From assembly GCF_029223865.1 (NCBI RefSeq), contig NZ_CP119520.1, positions 2,542,001 through 2,606,000 of the forward strand: a DNA stretch of 64,000 bases, in the 5' to 3' direction. Positions 7,526 to 16,191 of the stretch are shown here, in pieces; positions within the stretch are counted from its first letter, which is position 1, and the number at the start of each line of letters is the position of its first letter. A program made the position numbers and the translations under genes. The notes beneath the pieces are model-generated. The model did no database searches. It saw only the letters and a program-made list of their open reading frames with translations, and had not been told where the DNA came from. The stretch comes from Telluria mixta. Lineage in GTDB: Bacteria; Pseudomonadota; Gammaproteobacteria; Burkholderiales; Burkholderiaceae_D.

Positions 7526-9745
7526 ATGAATCCATTCTCCGCCAGCGCCACGTCGTCCAGCCCCCACGACACGCAATCCTCGCTCGGCATCGACCAGCCC
7601 CGACTCCTGCTCGTCGACGATGAACCGCGCCTGCTCGCCTCCCTGTACGAGTTGCTGCAGGGCCGCGGTTACCAGCTCGTCACGGCCGCCACCGGCAGCG
7701 AAGCCCTCGCGCACCTGTCGCGCCTGCGCTTCGACCTCGTGCTGCTCGACCTGCGCCTGCCCGACATCGGCGGCCACGAGATCATGGACTTCATTAACGA
7801 GAAGGGCATCGACGCAGACGTCATCGTGATGAGCGGCGAGGTCGGCATCGACGCCGCCATCGGCGCGCTGAAACGGGGCGCCTACGATTACCTGCGCAAG
7901 CCGTACAGCCGCGAGGAACTGCTCAAGACCGTCGCGAACGCGCTCAAGCAGCGCCGCCTCGAGCAGGCCAACGCGCGCATCGCGAGCCAGCTGGAAAACT
8001 CGGAAAAGATGTACCGCTACCTGGTGGATTCGTCGCCGGACATCATCTACACGCTGAACCACGAAGGCAAGTTCACCTTCATCAACGACCGCGCCTACCA
8101 GCTGCTCGGCTACAAGCGCGAAGAACTCATCGGCCAGCATTACTCGATCCTCGTGCACGACGAAGACCTGGAGCGCGCGCGCTACGTCTTCAACGAGCGC
8201 CGCGTCGACGAGCGGGCCTCGCGCAACGTCGAGCTGCGCCTGAAGTGCCACGCGGGCGCGAACCAGGAACGCACGTTCAACAACACCCTGATGACGATCT
8301 CGCTGAACGCGATCGGCATGCACGTGCCCGATCAGGAAGTCAGGAAGCTCGAGTTCTACGGCACGTACGGCGTCGCGCGCGACATCACGGACCGCAAGCG
8401 CGCCGAGGAAGTCATCTCGTACCAGGCCTACCACGACATCCTGACCGACCTGCCGAACCGCATCCTGTTCAAGGACCGCCTCGGCCTCGCCGTCATCCAG
8501 GCCAAGCGAAAGCAGACGGAACTCGCCGTCATGTTCATCGACCTGGACCGTTTTAAACTCGTCAACGATACGCTGGGCCACGTGAAGGGCGACGAACTGC
8601 TGCAGCAGGCCGCCGGCCGTTTGAAGGAATGCCTCCGAAAAGGCGACACGCTCGCGCGCCAGGGCGGCGACGAATTCACCATCGTGCTGCCGGAACTGCG
8701 CGACCGCGACGACGCGCGCATGGTGGCCGACAAATTCCTCGAAGTGCTGCAGGAGCCGTTCGACCTGGACGGCCACGCCGTGCACATCTCGGCGTCGATC
8801 GGCATCGCGGTCTATCCGGTCCACGGCGAATCGATCGACGAGCTGCTGCGCCACGCCGACATCGCCATGTACCAGATCAAGGGACAAGGCAAGAACGGCC
8901 ACGCGTTCTACGACCCGTCGATGCAGGACGTGTCGCACCAGAAGATCGCGCTGGAACAGAGCCTGCGCCGCGCGCTCGAGAACAACGAGCTGGAGATGTA
9001 CTACCAGCCGCAGATCGACGCCATCAGCGGCCGCATCGTCGGCGCCGAGGCGCTGATGCGCTGGAACCACCCCACGCGCGGCATCGTGTCGCCGGGCGAA
9101 TTCCTGCCGTTCGCCGAAGAGAACGGCCTGATGCTGCCGATCTCGGACTGGATGATCGGCGCCCTGTGCCGCGACATGCTGCAGTGGAAGAACATCGGCA
9201 ACCAGGTGCGGCTGTCGCTGAACCTGTCGCCGCAATACCTCGACCGCGGCGATTTCTACGAAAAGATGCGCAACGCGCTGCTGCGCTACGGGATCGCGCC
9301 GAGCCAGATCGAAGTCGAGATCACCGAGAACATCTGCATCCGCAACCCGCAGCACGCGATCGAGCAGCTCAACAAACTCGGCCAGCTGGGCGTCTCCGTC
9401 GCGATCGACGACTTCGGCACCGGCTATTCGTCGCTGGCCTACCTGCACCGCTTCCCGGTCCACACGATCAAGATCGACCAGTCGTTCGTCAAGGAGATCC
9501 ACGACGAACACGGGCACTATCCGGTCGTCCTGGCCATCATCTCGATCGCGCGCGGCCTGGGCCTGAACCTGATCGCGGAAGGCGTCGAGACCGACTCGCA
9601 GGCACGCTACCTGCGCGCCAACGGCTGCCTGACGATGCAGGGCTACCTGTACCACCGCCCGATGCCGCTCGGCCGCTTCATCGACGTGCTGCGTACGCAG
9701 GGGCTGCCGGCGGGTGCGTCGAACGTACTCGCCTTCCAGGCCTGA
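7526..9745 (+). CDS. Response regulator with REC-PAS-GGDEF-EAL domains (dual c-di-GMP enzyme)
   Basis: 739 residues. The receiver (about 25-140) has LLVDDEP, the phospho-acceptor Asp in LVLLDLRLPD and the conserved Lys in LRKPYS. A PAS domain (about 165-300) follows, then GGDEF (about 315-480), with intact GGDEF and an RKGD inhibitory site five residues before it, then EAL (about 490-735) with AEALMRW, EITEN, DDFGTGYSSL and AEGVE. Both catalytic sites look intact, so it could make and break cyclic di-GMP depending on phosphorylation and the PAS ligand. It lies 7 bases after the HDOD-GAF kinase and 6 bases before the Sel1 gene, so one operon is likely. Confidence 0.93.
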   Translation: MNPFSASATSSSPHDTQSSLGIDQPRLLLVDDEPRLLASLYELLQGRGYQLVTAATGSEALAHLSRLRFDLVLLDLRLPDIGGHEIMDFINEKGIDADVIVMSGEVGIDAAIGALKRGAYDYLRKPYSREELLKTVANALKQRRLEQANARIASQLENSEKMYRYLVDSSPDIIYTLNHEGKFTFINDRAYQLLGYKREELIGQHYSILVHDEDLERARYVFNERRVDERASRNVELRLKCHAGANQERTFNNTLMTISLNAIGMHVPDQEVRKLEFYGTYGVARDITDRKRAEEVISYQAYHDILTDLPNRILFKDRLGLAVIQAKRKQTELAVMFIDLDRFKLVNDTLGHVKGDELLQQAAGRLKECLRKGDTLARQGGDEFTIVLPELRDRDDARMVADKFLEVLQEPFDLDGHAVHISASIGIAVYPVHGESIDELLRHADIAMYQIKGQGKNGHAFYDPSMQDVSHQKIALEQSLRRALENNELEMYYQPQIDAISGRIVGAEALMRWNHPTRGIVSPGEFLPFAEENGLMLPISDWMIGALCRDMLQWKNIGNQVRLSLNLSPQYLDRGDFYEKMRNALLRYGIAPSQIEVEITENICIRNPQHAIEQLNKLGQLGVSVAIDDFGTGYSSLAYLHRFPVHTIKIDQSFVKEIHDEHGHYPVVLAIISIARGLGLNLIAEGVETDSQARYLRANGCLTMQGYLYHRPMPLGRFIDVLRTQGLPAGASNVLAFQA

Positions 9746-9751
9746 TGCGTT

Positions 9752-11332
9752 ATGACCCCCAGCGAGATCGACGCTCGCCACACCGCTGAGTTCCTGCGGG
9801 TGAAGGCGCTGGCCGAGCGCGGCGTCGCCACGGCCCAGCACAGCCTGGGCTTCATGTACGTGAACGGCCAGGGCGTGCCGCGCAATTTCGAGCTTGCCGT
9901 CGCGTGGTACCGCATGGCCGCCAGCAGCGGCCTCGAACAGGCGCAGTACAACCTCGGCGTGATGTACCAGAAGGGGCAAGGCGTGGCGCAGGACCTGGGC
10001 CAGGCGTTGTACTGGTACCGGCAAGCCGCGGAGCAGGGCTACGTGCAGGCCCAGTACAACCTGGGCTGGCTGTATGCGAAAGGGCAGGGCACGCCAGCCG
10101 ACGTGCACGAGGCGCTGCACTGGTTTAACAAGGCCGCCGAACAGGGCGATCCCGGCGCCCAGCACAATCTCGGCATGATGTACGAGGGCGGCAAGGGCGT
10201 CGCGCAGGACGTCGCGCTGGCCGTCGAGTGGTATCGCAAGGCCGCCGAACAGAATTACGCCCGCTCACAGTTCAATCTCGCGCTCCGGTACGACAGCGGC
10301 CAGGGCATCGCGCGCGACGTGCAGCAGGCCATCCACTGGTTCCGCAAGGCTGCGGAGCAGGGCTATGCGCCGGCCCAGTTCAACCTGGGCCTCCGCTACG
10401 ACAAGGGCCAGGACCTGCCGCAGGACAGCGAGAAGGCGATCCTGTGGTATGGCCGCGCGGGAGAACAGGGCCACGCCAGCTCGCAATTCAACCTCGCGCT
10501 GATCTACGATGCCGGCCACGGCGTCGCGCGCGATCGGCAGCTGGCGCTGGCCTGGTTCCGGCGCGCGGCCGAGCAGGGGCACGCTGCTGCGCAGGACAAC
10601 CTGGGCCTGCGTTACGAAATGGGGACAATGAGCGGCCAGGGTGTCGAGCAGGATCACGCACAGGCCGCGCACTGGTATGCCCTCGCGGCGGCGCAAGGCT
10701 TCGCGGGCGCGCAGTACCATCTGGGCCAACTGTATGACGCGGGCCACGGTGTGGCGCAGGATCCGTCGATCGCGCTGGACTGGTATCGCAAGGCCGCGGA
10801 GCAGGGCCACCTGCGCGCGCAGTTCGATCTCGCGCTGCGTTTTGAAAGCGGCAACGGCGTGCAGCAGGACGAGCGCGAAGCCGCGTACTGGTACCGCAAG
10901 GCAGCCGACCAGGAGTACGCGCCCGCGCAGTACGCGCTGGGCCAACTGCTGGACCGCGACGACACGGGAACGGTCGATCCGCGCCAGGCAACGATGTGGT
11001 ACCGCAAGGCGGCCGAGCAGGGCCACGCGCTCGCGCAGTTCGCGCTGGGCCTGCGCCACGACAGCGGTCACGGCGCCGAGCGCGATTACGAGGCCGCCCA
11101 TTTCTGGTACCTGTGCGCCGCGCGCCAGGGCCACGCGCGCGCCCAGTTCAACCTCGGCGTGATGTATGCGGCGGGGCAGGGCGTGCCGCTCGATCTCGTC
11201 GAAGCCTATGCATGGCTGCACCGCGCGGGCGCCGCAGGTATCGCACCTGCCGCCGGTTACATCCGGCGCGTGGCGGCGCGCATGGAACCTGCGTTGCTGG
11301 CGCAGGCCAACGGTTACATAGGTGCGGCGTAG
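9752..11332 (+). CDS. Sel1-like repeat protein (13 repeats)
   Basis: 526 residues made almost wholly of 13 Sel1-like repeats of about 36 residues, each following the pattern A-x-x-LG-x-x-Y-x-x-G-x-G-V-x-x-D with WYRKAAEQG at the end. Such alpha-solenoids act as scaffolds for protein partners. There is no signal peptide, so unlike many Sel1 proteins this one should be cytosolic. The eighth repeat carries a 7-residue insertion (EMGTMSGQGVEQD). It begins 6 bases after the GGDEF-EAL gene, and a role as scaffold or output of that pathway is an inference. Its last 19 bases overlap the opposite-strand hydrolase gene. Confidence 0.9.
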   Translation: MTPSEIDARHTAEFLRVKALAERGVATAQHSLGFMYVNGQGVPRNFELAVAWYRMAASSGLEQAQYNLGVMYQKGQGVAQDLGQALYWYRQAAEQGYVQAQYNLGWLYAKGQGTPADVHEALHWFNKAAEQGDPGAQHNLGMMYEGGKGVAQDVALAVEWYRKAAEQNYARSQFNLALRYDSGQGIARDVQQAIHWFRKAAEQGYAPAQFNLGLRYDKGQDLPQDSEKAILWYGRAGEQGHASSQFNLALIYDAGHGVARDRQLALAWFRRAAEQGHAAAQDNLGLRYEMGTMSGQGVEQDHAQAAHWYALAAAQGFAGAQYHLGQLYDAGHGVAQDPSIALDWYRKAAEQGHLRAQFDLALRFESGNGVQQDEREAAYWYRKAADQEYAPAQYALGQLLDRDDTGTVDPRQATMWYRKAAEQGHALAQFALGLRHDSGHGAERDYEAAHFWYLCAARQGHARAQFNLGVMYAAGQGVPLDLVEAYAWLHRAGAAGIAPAAGYIRRVAARMEPALLAQANGYIGAA

Positions 11333-12132
11333 CGCAGCGTACGCGCGAGGAAGGTTTCGATCGCGACCGAACTCGCCGTCGGCGCGCTCAGGTGCGGGCA
11401 GTGGCCCACGTTGTCGATGACCTGCAGCGTGCTGTGCGCCAGGTGCTCGTGCAGCCACTCGCCCACTTCGCGCGGCACGATCAAATCGTCGCTGCATTGC
11501 AGGATCAGGGCGGGGACCGTGGAGCGCTCCACCTCGGCGCGGATATCGGTCTGGAAGGTCACGCGCGCGAAATGCTTGGCGATGGCAGGGTCGTTGCGGC
11601 AGAAGCTGCGCGTCAGTTCCTGGCCCAGTTCCGGGCGGTTGGGCGCGCCCATGATCGCAGGCGCCATCTTGCGCGACCAGTCGATGAAGTTGGCCTCCAT
11701 CGCCTGCAGCAGGCCGTCTATGTCTTCGCGGTTGAAGCCGCCGATGTAGTCGTCGTCGTTGATGTAGCAGGGCGACGGTCCGACGAGCACCTGGGCCACG
11801 AAGCGCTCCGGTGCGGCCACCGTCGCCAGCAGCGCGATCGACGCGCCCACCGAGTGGCCGACGACGACGGTCGGGCCGGCCACGCAGGCATCGAGCACGT
11901 CCAGCAAGTCGGCCACGTGGCCGTGCAGGCTGGCGTACTTCGTGCGGTCGTAGGCCGCCCAGTCGGAGAGGCCGCTGCCCGTCAGGTCGTACAGCACGAC
12001 GCGGAAGCGCTCGGCAAACGCCGGCGCCACAAAACGCCACATCGTCTGGTCGCAACCGAAACCGTGCACGAACACCATCGTCGTGGACCCGGTGCCGATG
12101 ACGTGGACGTTGTTGCGGAACTGTACAGACAT
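11314..12132 (-). CDS. RsbQ-like alpha/beta hydrolase
   Basis: 272 residues, the usual length of RsbQ. The catalytic triad is visible as Ser94 (VVVGHSVGAS), Asp in LQCSDDLIVP (about 215) and His in NVGHCPHLS (about 244). RsbQ-specific stretches include YASLHGHVADLLDVLDA and VGPSPCYINDDDYIGGFNREDI. In Bacillus, RsbQ supplies a small hydrophobic ligand to the PAS domain of the RsbP phosphatase; plant D14/KAI2 receptors share the fold. No RsbP or SigB-type gene is here, but a PAS-GGDEF-EAL gene lies 1.6 kb away on the other strand. The start at 12132 gives the family N-terminus (MSVQFRNNVHVIG). Its 3' end overlaps the Sel1 gene tail to tail. Confidence 0.88.
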   Translation of the reverse strand: MSVQFRNNVHVIGTGSTTMVFVHGFGCDQTMWRFVAPAFAERFRVVLYDLTGSGLSDWAAYDRTKYASLHGHVADLLDVLDACVAGPTVVVGHSVGASIALLATVAAPERFVAQVLVGPSPCYINDDDYIGGFNREDIDGLLQAMEANFIDWSRKMAPAIMGAPNRPELGQELTRSFCRNDPAIAKHFARVTFQTDIRAEVERSTVPALILQCSDDLIVPREVGEWLHEHLAHSTLQVIDNVGHCPHLSAPTASSVAIETFLARTLRYAAPM

Positions 12133-12269
12133 GGCAAATCCTGGTCGAAGCGTGAAGCAATCCATCGATATTACCATTGTGAAATCAAAGCCAGATGAAC
12201 GCACTTTGATCTGGCGCAAACCCTGCAACAGTGCGTTCGCGCACGGCACGGCGGGGTCGATTCGCGATA

Positions 12270-12289
12270 TACTGTTCATATATACAGTA
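12270..12289 (+). promoter_or_regulatory. LexA (SOS) box
   Basis: A perfect CTGT-N8-ACAG palindrome extended to TACTGT...ACAGTA, with an all-AT centre apart from one C. It sits 11 bases before the ATG at 12301 and overlaps a possible -10 element, TATACT at 12268-12273, so LexA bound there would block transcription of the radical SAM-UdgX operon. Confidence 0.88.
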
Positions 12290-12300
12290 TTTATCCCACG

Positions 12301-13530
12301 ATGGAACTCAAAGACAAGCTCGAGATCCTGGCCGATGCAGCCAAGTACGACGCGTCCTGCGCCAGCAGCGGCGCGCCCAGGCGCGATTCCGTCGACAAGG
12401 ACGGGCTGGGGGCGACGAACGGCATGGGCATCTGCCACAGCTATACGCCGGACGGGCGCTGCGTGTCGCTGCTCAAGATCCTGCTGACGAACTTCTGCGT
12501 CTACGATTGCCAGTACTGCGTGAACCGGCGCACGTCGAACGTGCCGCGCGCCCGTTTTTCCGTCGACGAGGTCGTGAAGCTCACGCGCGATTTTTACCTG
12601 CGCAACTACATCGACGGCCTGTTCCTCAGCTCCGGCATCATCCAGTCGAGCGACTACACGATGGAGCAACTGGTGGAGGTCGCGCGCCGCCTGCGCGAAG
12701 AGCACCAGTTCCGCGGCTATATCCATCTGAAAACGATCCCGGATGCCGATCCGCGCCTCATCGAGCTGGCCGGCCGCTATGCCGACCGCCTGTCGGTGAA
12801 CATCGAGCTGCCCACGCAGGACAGCGTGACGAAGCTCGCGCCCGAAAAGAACGTCCACACGATCAAGCTGGCGATGGGTTCCATCCGCACGAAGCTGGAC
12901 GAAAAGGACGACCACCCCAAGGCGCCCACGTTCGCGCCGGCGGGGCAGAGCACGCAGATGATCGTCGGCGCGGATGCCAGCGACGACCAGACGATCCTGA
13001 ATACCGCGCAGACGCTGTACGGCAGCTACAAGCTGAAACGCGTGTATTACTCGGCCTTCAGCCCGATCCCGCAAAGCCCGTCCAGCGTGCCGTCCGCGCC
13101 GCCGCCGCTGCTGCGCGAGCACCGGCTGTATCAAGCCGACTTCCTGTTGCGCGGCTATGGCTTCACGGCGAAGGAGCTGATGCCGCAGGCCGGCAACCTG
13201 GCGCTGGACATCGACCCCAAGCTGGGCTGGGCGCTCGCGAACCGCGACCACTTCCCGCTCGACCTGAACCGCGCGGACGAGTCCATGATCGCGCGCGTGC
13301 CGGGTATCGGACTGCGCACCGCGAAGCGCCTGATCGATCTGCGGCGGCTGCGGCGCATCCGCTGGGAAGACCTGTCGCGCCTGCGCTGCAGCCTGAAAAA
13401 GCTGGCGCCGTTCGTGATCACGGCGGACTACAGGCCGGCGCAGGGCGCCGCATCGACCGACCTGCTGCGGCGTAACCTGGCCGACGCCCCGCAGCAGATG
13501 AACCTGTGGCCGGAACTGCAGGCGGCGTGA
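12301..13530 (+). CDS. Radical SAM protein of the putative DNA modification/repair family, with C-terminal helix-hairpin-helix
   Basis: 409 residues. The iron-sulfur motif CX3CX2C is Cys66, Cys70 and Cys73 in NFCVYDCQYC. Near the C-terminus LDLNRADESMIARVPGIGLRTAK is a helix-hairpin-helix, a DNA-binding fold. This matches the family described as putative DNA modification/repair radical SAM proteins, which typically sit beside a uracil-DNA-glycosylase-like gene. The chemistry and substrate are unknown; spore photoproduct lyase is an example of a radical SAM enzyme that repairs DNA. Its stop overlaps the next gene's start (TGATG), so the two are translationally coupled. A LexA box immediately upstream predicts induction by DNA damage. 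Confidence 0.9.
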   Translation: MELKDKLEILADAAKYDASCASSGAPRRDSVDKDGLGATNGMGICHSYTPDGRCVSLLKILLTNFCVYDCQYCVNRRTSNVPRARFSVDEVVKLTRDFYLRNYIDGLFLSSGIIQSSDYTMEQLVEVARRLREEHQFRGYIHLKTIPDADPRLIELAGRYADRLSVNIELPTQDSVTKLAPEKNVHTIKLAMGSIRTKLDEKDDHPKAPTFAPAGQSTQMIVGADASDDQTILNTAQTLYGSYKLKRVYYSAFSPIPQSPSSVPSAPPPLLREHRLYQADFLLRGYGFTAKELMPQAGNLALDIDPKLGWALANRDHFPLDLNRADESMIARVPGIGLRTAKRLIDLRRLRRIRWEDLSRLRCSLKKLAPFVITADYRPAQGAASTDLLRRNLADAPQQMNLWPELQAA

Positions 13531-15029
13531 TGACTGCGGATGCGCTGGTCCGGACAGGGCAGCCGGTGCTGGTCGAGACGTTCGCGGAGTGGCGCGAAGC
13601 GGCGCGCGAACTGCTCGTCCACGGCATACCGCCCGACCAGGTGACGTGGGGCGCGCCGCACATGGGCGACCTGCTGGCGGGCGGCGACCTGTTCACGGGT
13701 GCGCCGGCCGCCGCCGGGGCACCGCATAATCCTTCCATACCGCCGACCGAGCCTTTGCACCCTGCGCCGCACATCCCGCGTTCGCTGATGGAGATGCTGC
13801 AGTCGGCCGCCTGCTGCCGCGTGCCGGACCGCTGGGCTTTCCTGTACCGCGTGATCTGGCGCTGGCAGCAGGGCGAGCACGACGTGCAGTCGCCGGCCGA
13901 CGAGGATGGCGCACGGCTGCACGCGATGGTAAAGGCGGTCCACCGCGAGGAACACGACATGCATGCCTACATCCGCTTCCGCGAGCGCCCGGAAGAAGCC
14001 GGCCCGCCGCGCTTCGTCGCCTGGTACGAGCCGCGCCACGACGTGCTGCCCCAGGTCGCCGAGCATTTTATTTCCCGCATGGGCAAGGTCAGCTGGATGA
14101 TCGCCACACCGGAGGCGAGCGTCCTGTGGGATGGCCAGACGCTGCACAATACCGGACCACTCGTGCGCGATGCGGCCGACCTCGAAGACACTGGCGAGGC
14201 CCTGTGGCTGACGTATTACCGCAGCGTGTTCAACCCCGCCCGCCTGAACACGAACGTGATGCACCAGCATATCCAATCGGACCGGTGGAAGAACCTGCCG
14301 GAGGCGAAGATCGTGCCGCACATGGTCAGCGAAGCGGCGCTGGGCGCACGCAAGGTGGGCCAGTACGAAGCCGTCGGCCAGCGCAAGGGCACGACGATCC
14401 CGATCGCCCCCGAGGACGCCCAGCCGGAACGCCAGCAGCCGTCGAAACTGGACGAATGCCGGCGCTGCGAGCTGTGGCAGTTCGCCACCCAGGCCGTCGG
14501 CGGCGAGGGACCAAGGCGCGCGAAGATCATGTTCGTCGGCGAGCAGCCGGGCGACCAGGAAGATCTCGCCGGACAACCGTTCGTCGGCCCGGCCGGCAAG
14601 CTGCTGGACCGCGTGTGCGAGGCGGCCGGCGTCGACCGCGACACGATCTACGTCACCAACGCCGTCAAGCATTTCAAATGGGAGCCGCGCGGCAAGCGCC
14701 GCCTGCACAAGACGCCGGTCCAGCGCGAGATCGAGGCCTGCCACTACTGGCTCGACAAGGAGCTGGCGAGCGTCAAGCCGACCGTCATCGTGGCCCTGGG
14801 CGCCACCGCGCTCAAATCCGTGCTGCGCACGGCCAACGTCACGCTCAAGAATTCCCTCGGCAAACCGCTGCGCCACGAGGGGCACTGGGTCGTCACGACG
14901 TACCACCCGTCGTACGTGCTGCGCGTGCCGGGCGAGGAGGCGAAGCGCGAGGCGTTCAACACGATGGTCGAGGGCCTGAAACTGGCGCACGAGCTCCTGG
15001 AGCGGCCGGTCGACGTACCCGACGCGTGA
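13530..15029 (+). CDS. DUF4130-UdgX fusion: uracil-DNA glycosylase-superfamily protein
   Basis: 499 residues. The N-terminal half (about 80-260) is a DUF4130 domain, with LMEMLQSAACCRVPDRWAFLYR and a FVAWYEPRHDVLP stretch. The C-terminal half is a family 4/5-like uracil-DNA glycosylase of the UdgX type: a CRRCELW cysteine pair, motif I VGEQPGDQED (about 336-345), the UdgX-specific GKRRLHKTP loop with His393, and TTYHPSYVLR. UdgX proteins form a covalent adduct with uracil-containing DNA through that loop histidine rather than simply excising the base. The ATG at 13530 overlaps the radical SAM stop. The fusion and pairing suggest one repair or tolerance pathway; the function of DUF4130 is not known. 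Confidence 0.92.
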   Translation: MTADALVRTGQPVLVETFAEWREAARELLVHGIPPDQVTWGAPHMGDLLAGGDLFTGAPAAAGAPHNPSIPPTEPLHPAPHIPRSLMEMLQSAACCRVPDRWAFLYRVIWRWQQGEHDVQSPADEDGARLHAMVKAVHREEHDMHAYIRFRERPEEAGPPRFVAWYEPRHDVLPQVAEHFISRMGKVSWMIATPEASVLWDGQTLHNTGPLVRDAADLEDTGEALWLTYYRSVFNPARLNTNVMHQHIQSDRWKNLPEAKIVPHMVSEAALGARKVGQYEAVGQRKGTTIPIAPEDAQPERQQPSKLDECRRCELWQFATQAVGGEGPRRAKIMFVGEQPGDQEDLAGQPFVGPAGKLLDRVCEAAGVDRDTIYVTNAVKHFKWEPRGKRRLHKTPVQREIEACHYWLDKELASVKPTVIVALGATALKSVLRTANVTLKNSLGKPLRHEGHWVVTTYHPSYVLRVPGEEAKREAFNTMVEGLKLAHELLERPVDVPDA

Positions 15030-15143
15030 ATATTGCTGTTGCGACATATGCATGTCAAAGTTGTAACACTTCGTTGCCCGATAGGCTAAGCTCATCCGTG
15101 GCGCTAATCTTTTGCGCACACAACAACAACGATGGGATGCCCG

Positions 15144-16175
15144 ATGAGCAAACGATATGCATGTGCGCTTTACCTGAGTTTCCTGACCCTGCCGGTTCTG
15201 GCCCAGACCACGCCCCAGCCTGAACCCGCACCCACAGCCCAGCCCGTTACCGTCGAGGCCGCCGATGCCGTCCCCGCCACCGTCGTCGTCGAAGGCCGCC
15301 GGCCCGGTCCCGGCGTCTGGAAAGTCTCGAAGGGCGACCACGTGATGTGGGTGTTCGGCCTCTACGCCCCGCTGCCGCAGAAGATGGAATGGGATGCGTC
15401 GCGCGTCGAACGTCTCGTGGCCAGGTCGCAGGAAGTGCTGCTGCCGCCCGGCGCCAACGTCGAGGTCGGGTTCTTCCGGGGTCTGACTTTGCTGCCGTCC
15501 ATGATCGGCATGGAAAAGAATCCGGACGGCGCCCGGCTGCAGGACTTGGTGCCGGCCGACGCGTATGCGCACTGGCAAGTCCTGAAAGACAAATACATCG
15601 GCAAGGACGACGGCATCGAGCGCGACCGGCCGGTCTTCGCGGCCGACAAACTGCTTCACGCGGGCCTGAAGAAGAACGGCCTCGCGCCCAACAACGACGT
15701 GCGCGGCGAAATCGGCAAGATCGCCAGCCAGAACAAGGTCAAGCTGACGCCCACCATCCTGCAGCTCGAACTCGACGATCCGCGCCGCACGCTGAAGGAA
15801 TTCAAGAAGACGCAGATGGCGGACCTGAGCTGCTTCACGAAGACGCTGGACCGCCTGGACACCGACATCGAGACGATGCGGGTCCGTGCCAACGCGTGGG
15901 CCAACGGCAACATCGCCGACATTGCCCGCCTGGACTTTGCCGCACGCGACGAGGCATGCGGCGATGCACTGCTGAACAGCGACCTGGCGAAGACGACGCC
16001 GGCCTTCCAGAACCTGCGCGAACGCATCCGTGCCAACTGGATGAAGATGGCCGAAAAATCGCTGGCCAATAACACGTCGACGTTCGCGCTGCTGATGATG
16101 AAGGACCTCGTCGGTCCGGCGAATTACCTGGCCGACCTGCAGGCGAAAGGCTACACGGTCGAGAGCCCAAGATAA
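15144..16175 (+). CDS. GumN/TraB-like secreted protein, first of tandem pair
   Basis: 343 residues from the ATG at 15144, preferred over 15132 because a GGGA lies at a suitable distance and the signal peptide MSKRYACALYLSFLTLPVLA then starts cleanly. The mature protein is periplasmic or secreted. It resembles the GumN/TraB family in overall layout, but the usual GTxH histidine motif is absent: the equivalent stretch reads VMWVFGLYAPLPQKMEWD. It is about half identical to the next gene by eye, with shared VPATVVVEGRRPGPGVWKVS, DLxCFTKTLD and RVRANAWANG, so the pair arose by tandem duplication. Function unknown. Confidence 0.8.
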   Translation: MSKRYACALYLSFLTLPVLAQTTPQPEPAPTAQPVTVEAADAVPATVVVEGRRPGPGVWKVSKGDHVMWVFGLYAPLPQKMEWDASRVERLVARSQEVLLPPGANVEVGFFRGLTLLPSMIGMEKNPDGARLQDLVPADAYAHWQVLKDKYIGKDDGIERDRPVFAADKLLHAGLKKNGLAPNNDVRGEIGKIASQNKVKLTPTILQLELDDPRRTLKEFKKTQMADLSCFTKTLDRLDTDIETMRVRANAWANGNIADIARLDFAARDEACGDALLNSDLAKTTPAFQNLRERIRANWMKMAEKSLANNTSTFALLMMKDLVGPANYLADLQAKGYTVESPR

Positions 16176-16191
16176 CAAGGACATCACGCCC

